A stretch of 64,000 nt of DNA from Hymenolepis diminuta (Eukaryota; Platyhelminthes; Cestoda; Cyclophyllidea; Hymenolepididae), in the NCBI GenBank assembly GCA_900708905.1, contig CAADRB010000008.1:2601970-2665969 (forward strand). The letters run 5' to 3'. Position numbers and translations under genes: made by a program. Shown in pieces: positions 56,660 to 64,000 of the stretch (the stretch's first letter is position 1; each line of letters starts with the position of its first letter). The notes beneath the pieces are model-generated. The model made no database searches. It saw only the letters and a program-made list of their open reading frames with translations, and was not told the origin of the DNA.

Positions 56660-59647
56660 AGGCCCATTGATTTCCAGGGGTCCTAGTGTCTGATGAGCGT
56701 CGTGTAACTCATGATTATCGAACTGTCATCCATTAGAAAAAGTGAATACCTAATACAATAGTTGATAACTTAGCTTATATGTGTAACATATAGTTGGTTT
56801 TAACCCATTTTATTTCCAGTAATAAGCATAAAATACTCCGTTTTAAAGAGTAAGTTGGTGGGACTAAATGTTCATTATAATTGATCAGAAGACGAGGTTA
56901 GGCATAATTTTTGCATAACAGTTGTTAGCGAAAAGCATTTGTGTCTTACATTATACACGATTTTTCATTTCTGTTTTAATTATGCTATAGCCCTACCAAA
57001 TCCAAATAAGTCGTTGATGATTTTTGATCTCCTATCATTCTAAATACAGAAAATCAGAGTTGAAAGATATCTTAAGTGATTTGATGGAATCATATATCTT
57101 AGTGTAACATGAAGATCATTACTTCATTATCATCAGCTTAAACAGTGAAGTAACCTGTTAAATATATATTTAAATCGATAATCCATTTGACACAGCATCT
57201 GTATTTTGACTAGCGCAGATATTTAATTACCTCGCAGCGGGTAGAAATTTTTCTGTTCACTGATCGAATTCTCGGTCTCATATTATGTTCCATTTTGTTT
57301 GTGATATAAGTTATAGAACCAGACAATATACTGTCTTGTTTGTTGATGTCTATTAATTTTAACTTAAATATATATATTACTTCTAAATGGAATAAATCTT
57401 TCTTCACTATTTCGATGCACTTTAATCTATTTTCGCCTGTCTCAATATCACAAAGTCCTCAGCATTTTAGTCCAATTCTAACAACTTATGAGTTTAGAAA
57501 AATCTGATAGGATTTCCCGTATAATAGAATTTTACCCTTATCAACATCCTCTGACTTTCTTGTATTTATAGTCTTTTAATCATATTGTATTAACTAAATA
57601 TATATAGGTACAATTCAGTTTCGTGCATAATTTTTCACCAAGTTTGTAAGGTCTAGACTTTCAGCTGGAGTTTTTTATTTTCCTCAAGTTATACTTCAGA
57701 CTATTCCTTCTACATTCCTCACTACGACAACAGAAGGGAGAAGATAGAAGACTAGACAATGGCGAATGATGGGGAAGGGAGAGGAACAAATGAATTTTTG
57801 AGTAAAATGGTGACATTTGGAGACCAAAGGAATTAGAATGCACAGATGAAGTCTCAACAACAGTGATATTATCAACAATAGTGACCGATTTCGTTACCCT
57901 CCCAGATAATTTATGAGTACAAAGGAAGAGGATTTTAATTGGAGGAAATTAAATAATTTGCGGATAAATGCAACCTCTACAAAGTTCATCTGGAACATTT
58001 CCTTAATCAGTCTTCCTGAAAGTTTTTATTGATATTCACCAGTAAATTTAAAGTGATTGAAATCTCAATAAAATTTTCTGCAATTTTGTGGGACTCATAT
58101 TCAGACTATCGTGTTGATGTTTTTAAAATCGCCTGCGCTTTAGACAAGTATTTTTCAGGGCACGAAATAAATTTGGATTTTATCGGAATAAAACGAGCGT
58201 GATGTGCTACTTTCATGGTAAAAACTTTTAGGATTTGGTCCCTTCACTAACGCTTAATAACGATTTATTCAGCAAATCGTATTAATTAATTATTAATTAT
58301 CAATTGAGTTGTTGTAATTTTGCCTGACAAAATATATTGTTAACTATGCATCAAAGTGATAAACGAATAAAACTGGGGTTGTTTGATTTTCAATATCATA
58401 CTTATTTTAGGAAGAACATTTTCAATAACCATTTATTAGAAGAAATAATAATTTTCCCTTTCTTATGGTTCTTATATTTATAATAGAGCAATTTTCTTTT
58501 TATTTCTCCTGAGTAAAAGTTATGTCCCATTTATTCCTCTTTGCATATATTGTTTCCATTTTATTTATACACCCGCTGTATGTACATGTGTTCTATAACG
58601 TACCCTGTATTTTATTTTTCGTTATTTGGCTTGTGTGGTAAAATTCTATACTGTTGAGTTTTCTTGGTTGCTTGGTCTGCGAGCTTACTACTGCTAGACT
58701 GCTGAGATATAATACTCATCTTGCAAAGCATAAATTTCTCTTAAACACTAGCAGTGATTATAGGAAAGATAGTAGGTTGGAAGCCGTTGAATAAAATGTT
58801 TGTAAGGTTAGTCATATCACTTTATACTTATGTGTAAATTCCTAAATATAGCATCCATTCAGGTAGCGGAATCAATGGCATATCAAGAAGTAGGGCAACT
58901 TTTCCGAACTATGACTGAAGCATGTTACATCAATAAAGCTAAATAGCAGTTAGCTATCAAGCAATTTCATTTAGTAAGCTAGTATATACAATGTTTAGTT
59001 ATCTATCTTTTGGTCACGAATTTAACACCATTGCACATCACTATTGGATATTTGAACAGCATAATCAAAAATCAGTATTTATAAGTTATCCATATTTCTA
59101 AATGATCGTAATACTATTAATTCATCACCACCCAGTATTCATGCCCAAAAATAGCTGAAAGCTTCTTTGTGTTCATAATGTTACACTAATCCACACCGAT
59201 TAGAAAAGAACCTGTCTGAATAACTATTCTTAAATTGTGACACTTATCCCAATACACCATTCGTATACCTTCCATTTTAAAAGGCCATCATTCAAACTTA
59301 TAAAGATACAGGCGATTTTTGTCAGGGCCACAAAATAATTTCGAGATACTATCTCTAATGAATTATTTCGAAGTTATAAAAGAAAATATAACTAAAACAT
59401 AGAACAAATGCCATAGCACTTGCTATAAGTTGTTTTAGTTTTTAAATGAAATATTATTTTTAGTCATACTATTTTCTTTTAATATATACATATATAGAGA
59501 ATTTGTTTATCCGTGCTAAATCACTTCAATCAGCTGATAGGTCTAGTGCGCATTCTCCTGCCGTTGTTTCACTTTGGTGTCTTTTTTACATTAACTGAGA
59601 CGAAATATTAGGTATTACTGGCCGCAAATTACTAATAACCTTGCTTA
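56660..59647. other. Intergenic DNA between alpha-tubulin and the USP22-like gene
   Basis: The two genes are divergent. The gap is AT-rich and I see no exon or repeat family in it. Confidence 0.45.
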
Positions 59648-59680
59648 GACAATTTTCATTTAGGTTAAATTCCTCCAATC
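59648..59680 (+). promoter_or_regulatory. Splice-acceptor-like site just upstream of the USP22 start
   Basis: A T-rich run ending in TTTCATTTAG (AG at 59662-59663) lies 17 bases before the ATG at 59681. It could be the end of a 5' UTR intron or a spliced-leader trans-splicing acceptor, which is known in flatworms. The sequence alone cannot separate the two. Confidence 0.35.
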
Positions 59681-62595
59681 ATGACGTGCAAACATGTGGA
59701 AAATTTTCTCTCCCTACCTGGGAATTTGCAAGCAATGGACGCAATTTATCAGTGTATTGTGTTCCCTGTGACAGTAGAAGCGATTAAATACAAGGTTTTT
59801 ATTGTGTTTCGAATATGACTATATGAAGGTCTATTTTTATCTCGGATTGTCAGTAGAGGATAATAAAATGTTCTTGTTATCATATAGCTAAATTAGATAT
59901 TGAGATGCAGTGACCTACTACTTTTAGTCAGTTATGTTGTATAATTCTATTTCACAGTCCTCACAACATTGTGCCTACTGTCGCGACTTTCCTATCACTA
60001 GTAATACAAACAGACCAAATTTGTTGCTGGCTTGTGTCCATTGTATCCACTTATCCTGTTTCACAAATAATCACATTGAGGATCATTTTAGACGGTATCC
60101 GGATCATCACATTTGTAAGTATTTAAAACTTCACTTTTGTTTTGCGAATTTGACAGTGGTTTTTACGTATGTTTTCATAAATTGGATTATTTTTAGCCGT
60201 CTCGGTTGATCAAGGTGAACTGTATTGTTCCTCCTGCCGTGATTTCGTCTACTCTGAATTAGTCGAAAATCCCTACAACAATGCGCTTTCTCAATATCGG
60301 AAAAAATTCGGTAGGTATTGCACGGTTCACCATTTTGAAATCATGCCAAATTGTATTCGTTTTTTATTTTTTCATTTTAGGACAATCAGAGCGGCCATGG
60401 AGACCATCTTACAAAGATTTTGAAATTCTCCCTTATGTGAGACCCATTCCGAAAACATTTCAGCGTTAGTTGTTCCATTTATCTCTGTTTTTCTGAATTC
60501 TTGTCAAATTTTTTTCAAATCCATTTTCTTTCTTGAAGAAACGCGAGGTCTTATAAATATGGGAAATACTTGTTTTCTCAATGTCGTTGTACAGGCTTTA
60601 ACGCATACTCCAGTTTTACGGGAATTTCTACTCTCTCATTTGCATCGTTGCGATAATCCAACACGTTCAAGAAATTGTCTTGCATGTGAAATGATTCGAA
60701 TCACTCAGGAGGTTTATTGATAAGATAGTTTTACTTGACCAGCGTTTATTTATTCCCATTTGTGAGCTGTTACACTTCTTTTTCTCATTTTAGATTTATC
60801 GACCTGAGACCTCTCCTTTCGTTCCAAGCAACCTTCTGTATATAATTTGGTTGCATGCAACTCACCTCGCGGGTTATGAGCAGAGAGATGCTCATGAAAT
60901 TCTGATCGCTCTTCTGACTCTCATTCATTCCCATCTTGTGGGCGAGCAGACACCAATAGAGGGTCAGTTCTCGTACTTAACATATTTCCCTTGTCTGTTT
61001 TTCTACTGATAAGATTTAAATAGGCCTTATTTTTACTTACAGATGATGCTGATGAAACTTTACAATTGCGAGGGGGGAATTCGAATAAACGTCGTTGGTT
61101 GGATAGTGATAAGTTGAGAAATGGAGGGAGTAGATGTGATTCCCCCCTCTCAAATGCTTCCACACAAGAGAAGAAGGGGAAGTATTCTCCCTCCTCAGTT
61201 ACATCGAGTGCGACGGGAGAAATGGATGAAAGAAGTATACCAGCCTCTCCGATTTCAACCTCCTCAGATCGTACGGAGATTGTTGATGGTAGTAATAGTA
61301 ATAATCGAACTACAACTACTGCTGCTCATACCTCTCCGTCAGATGCCAATTGTAATTGCATAGTACATCAGGTCTTCTTTGGCGACCTGGAATCTGTCAT
61401 TTCCTACCAGGGATGTGATCATAGGTCTTCCACAGTTGATCCCTTTTTGGATCTTTCTTTGGATGTAGCTCAACGGGGATCAACATCTCTGGCTGCTTGT
61501 CTGTCTTCCTACTTTAGACCAGAGGTAATTGATGGAACGCTACCCTGTTCACAGTGCAAAGTCAATCGTCCTGCCGTGAAACAGTTTTCTCTCCTCAATC
61601 TACCCAATATCCTTATATTCTACTTAAAGGTATGTCGTTAGATATCTAGTCAAACTAATAAGAAATAGAGGAATGTATAGATGTCATACCTTCATAGAGT
61701 GCGAGCTTTGATGGATATGTCCTCCGCGGTTTTCCACGCCAATGTCAATCGTTCACTTATTTTTCCAAACTAGAGTCCATCTTAAGTAAATTCTAGTAGG
61801 TTCTGTTATGTTAAAATTATGTTGACTCTTATCACCCTGCTAGTTTTTTAGCTAATAGGTGAAATAGTGTACCTGAAATGATTGATTATCCATCCAAGTT
61901 AGTAAATTGGTTAATAAGCTCTGAACGCCTCGAACTTGAATTTGATCGGTCTGGCATTTGAACAATGAACTATACCGAAAATTTAGAAAGTCTACAATCT
62001 CTATTTTCTATTTCTACTCGATTCCCTTACCTAAACCGATGCTCTATTCAGACGCCTTATGACGCTTTTCAGATATATCAGATGATGGACTAGTATAGCT
62101 CTTAACACGTTAGGGTTGATGTTGACATTTCGGTATGTGACAGTTTAACTATCCTTTTATTTCATAAGGTCTGAAGTCATTGGAGTACATTGCATTTAAA
62201 TTGCGGTGATATCTTAGGATACCCTATTCTTTTAATCAGCTACTTTTTTTTCTTTTTAGCGGTGTCATCAAGACACAAAGATCAATACCTCAATCAGTTT
62301 CCCACTTGAATTAGATCTCACACCTTATGTAACTCAATTAGCAGGGCGGAAGTTTTCTTGGCAAGATCGGTACTCACTGTACGCTGTGCTGAACCACTGT
62401 GGACATACGAATTCAGGCCACTACACAGCGTTTATTCGATCTGAGCCCGGGACTTGGTGCCAGTGTGATGATCAGAAGATTATACCCGTGAATATTGAAC
62501 GTGTGTTGAATACAGATGCCTATGTGCTATTGTATCATAAAAATCTATTCTCTGTTGATCCGTCACCGCCAAGCCAATCACCTCAAAGTCCTTAG
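59681..62595 (+). CDS. USP22: USP22/Ubp8-family ubiquitin hydrolase (SAGA deubiquitinase), 8 exons
   Basis: Exons: 59681-59794, 59958-60114, 60197-60310, 60381-60464, 60539-60711, 60794-60962, 61043-61629, 62260-62595. All junctions are GT...AG and phases agree, giving 577 residues (human USP22 has 525). Residues 1 to about 90 form a ZnF-UBP finger with C3, H5, a CxxC pair, the LLACVHC stretch, NHIEDH and YCSSC. The USP domain has the Cys box [13 protein letters not shown] (Cys130), then [21 protein letters not shown], and the His box SGHYTAFI (His520) followed by CDDQKI (Asp536/537). The order and wording match USP22, Drosophila non-stop and yeast Ubp8, which remove ubiquitin from histone H2B in the SAGA complex. 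Two oddities are seen: about 100 Ser/Thr/Asn-rich residues (271-370) sit before NCNC, and Tyr392 replaces the first Cys of a zinc-binding CxxC. The start is the ATG directly before the first zinc ligand, 18 bases after a good acceptor. Family call is firm; ortholog versus USP51/USP27X-like paralog cannot be settled here. Confidence 0.93.
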
Positions 62596-63060
62596 ATGTG
62601 CAATAGAAGCGTCGGATAAAATGCACTGTGGCGTCTCTGCCTCATTTCCTCGTCTTTATGTACAAAGTTGAATTTCTGAACAGATGAATATATCTAAGAG
62701 CATGCATTTATCTCATGTCCTCTTTCCCATCCCCCTTGTTCTTCCTGATTGATGACAAACTTACTGACAGATGGTTCCTATTGGTATCTTGGTTTCTATC
62801 TCTACTTTGCTCTTGCTCTCCCTCTTAACCTTATTGAGGTTTGGAGAGTTTGCTTCTTTCATTATCTGTGTACGGTTTATTAGAATTGTGATTCTTTCCG
62901 AACACGCATTTTTGTGTCTATTTCATTTCTGTCTCTTTTTGTGCTATGTTCAATCACTCCTTTGTACGTAGAATAGTCGTCGTTTTACGTGTTTTGAATT
63001 TTATATTAAGATATAGTATTTACCTTAACGCAGAATAGTTTATGTACAGATTTATGCTTA

Positions 63061-63066
63061 AATAAA
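63061..63066 (+). terminator. Polyadenylation signal for the USP22-like gene
   Basis: A canonical AATAAA occurs about 465 bases after the USP22-like stop codon (TAG at 62593-62595). The 3' UTR between them is T-rich and has no other recognisable content. A 66-codon hydrophobic frame at 62771-62971 is most simply UTR sequence. Confidence 0.6.
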
Positions 63067-63105
63067 CTTTTGAGCCGGTATAGATAACTCAAATTTTGGA
63101 CTAAG

Positions 63106-63336
63106 ATGCTTCTTATGGTTGTCCGATATGTGCTGATGGTTAACATGATCGTCTGTGAAGTCGGAGGTTATGGGGACATTACACACCCTGTGGGTGAAAT
63201 GGTAAATTGCACTGATTATGTCTGGTCAGTAAGGAGTTTGACAGAATTCCGATTTCTCATTAGGGGGCTCCACGACGCTATTTCTCTACCCAAGTCGATC
63301 AATGGAAAACGCTTCCCAACTGAGTTTAAGAATTAA
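63106..63336 (+). CDS. Possible small protein (76 aa), unrecognised
   Basis: An ATG-started frame of 76 residues begins about 40 bases past the USP22 polyadenylation signal. Its first 15 or so residues are hydrophobic (MLLMVVRYVLMVNM), like a signal peptide or anchor. The rest is mixed and polar, ending LPKSINGKRFPTEFKN. AATAAA overlaps the stop region (63336-63341) and a second AATAAA lies at 63404-63409. An AG directly before the ATG could also make it the last exon of a spliced gene. It may equally be alternative 3' UTR of the USP22-like gene. I recognise no family. The case rests on residue composition and the polyadenylation signals only. Confidence 0.3.
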   Translation: MLLMVVRYVLMVNMIVCEVGGYGDITHPVGEMVNCTDYVWSVRSLTEFRFLIRGLHDAISLPKSINGKRFPTEFKN

Positions 63337-63403
63337 ATAAAAGTGATAAATGTTAAGATAATTTGATAAGCGAATGAATAGATTGAAGATTTTAATTTTA
63401 CTG

Positions 63404-63409
63404 AATAAA
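63404..63409 (+). terminator. AATAAA polyadenylation signal
   Basis: AATAAA is followed by a G/T-rich stretch, the usual arrangement for cleavage. It would serve the small frame at 63106-63336 or a longer USP22 3' UTR. Confidence 0.35.
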
Positions 63410-64000
63410 GGAGAGAAGTTTGTTTTATGGGATTTAGTATTTTCTCTTCCTTGTTACTTATTTCATACTTTATAATATTAATGGCATTTCCTTATTTGTT
63501 TTAAGGATTACAATCTGAACTTATTTTTATAGTACCTTAGATAAATCCAAATACACAATAGATGGTTATATCAGATGACAAAATTCCTAATTCGGCCTAA
63601 AATGCTTTAGCGAATAGTTTAACTTGGATATGGTTTACAGAAACTTGGTAATTACTTAAATGTATCAGTATGCACTATCTCTGCCAGCTCATTGTCAAAA
63701 TGAGAAGTGGAAAACTCGAAACGACGTTAAAATGAGGCCACTTGGGTTAAAATATATGAGACCCCTTTTAATATCCTATGACTGTTCTGCAATTAATGTT
63801 TTTGATGAATCACTAATGACAAAATCGACCAGCGATGTTAGCGGATGAGTTTTCATTAAATGAAATTCACTTGAGAAGGCACTAGACGATGCGGAGAAAT
63901 ACAAGCAATAATCATGACATGACTTGCAATTCTTAATTATGAGAACTTACTTTGACTTAAGCACCTATTTCGTAATTAAGTTGCTGAATACTGGTACAAA

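Noticed and set aside
57661..57878. Overlapping minus frames rich in Ser/Pro
   Set aside because: Low-complexity purine/pyrimidine tract, no gene signals.
61121..61363. 80-codon frame in USP22 exon 7
   Set aside because: Alternative frame of the Ser-rich insertion; the USP22 frame continues into conserved motifs and this one does not.

Overview
This is a low-GC eukaryotic (animal) window with few genes. Three things point to a metazoan: spliced genes with GT...AG introns, a tyrosine-ended alpha-tubulin, and a USP22-type histone deubiquitinase whose introns are mostly 70-160 bases. The low GC, compact introns in one gene, sparse genes and many old repeats fit a parasitic flatworm, perhaps a tapeworm of low-GC type. 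That placement is an inference and only moderately secure.

Layout. From 1 to about 47,500 I can support no conserved gene. The stretch holds AT-rich DNA, simple repeats, a decayed Tc1/mariner copy with matching inverted ends (about 7,083-8,337), four copies of a short tRNA-like SINE, copies of a roughly 230-base interspersed repeat, two copies of a second repeat, and an LTR-like segment (38,870-39,355). From 47,556 to 50,956 on the minus strand lies a three-exon gene whose exons are too short to stand out as ORFs. It encodes a 113-residue signal-peptide, single-pass, cysteine-dense membrane protein resembling Shisa/WBP1/CYYR1 (STMC6-type) adaptors. From 55,126 to 56,478 on the minus strand is an intronless, somewhat divergent alpha-tubulin. 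From 59,681 to 62,595 on the plus strand is an eight-exon ubiquitin hydrolase of the USP22/Ubp8/non-stop family, with its N-terminal zinc finger complete and the catalytic Cys, His and Asp box present. A 76-codon ORF with its own polyadenylation signals follows it.

The genes do not form an operon or an evident pathway. They are independent: cytoskeleton, chromatin (SAGA deubiquitinase module) and membrane. The most unusual signals are the hidden cysteine-rich membrane protein, loss of one zinc ligand in the USP22 homologue, the cysteine substitutions in the tubulin (one beside Lys40), and the repeat families. I did not find a clearly new multi-gene system.
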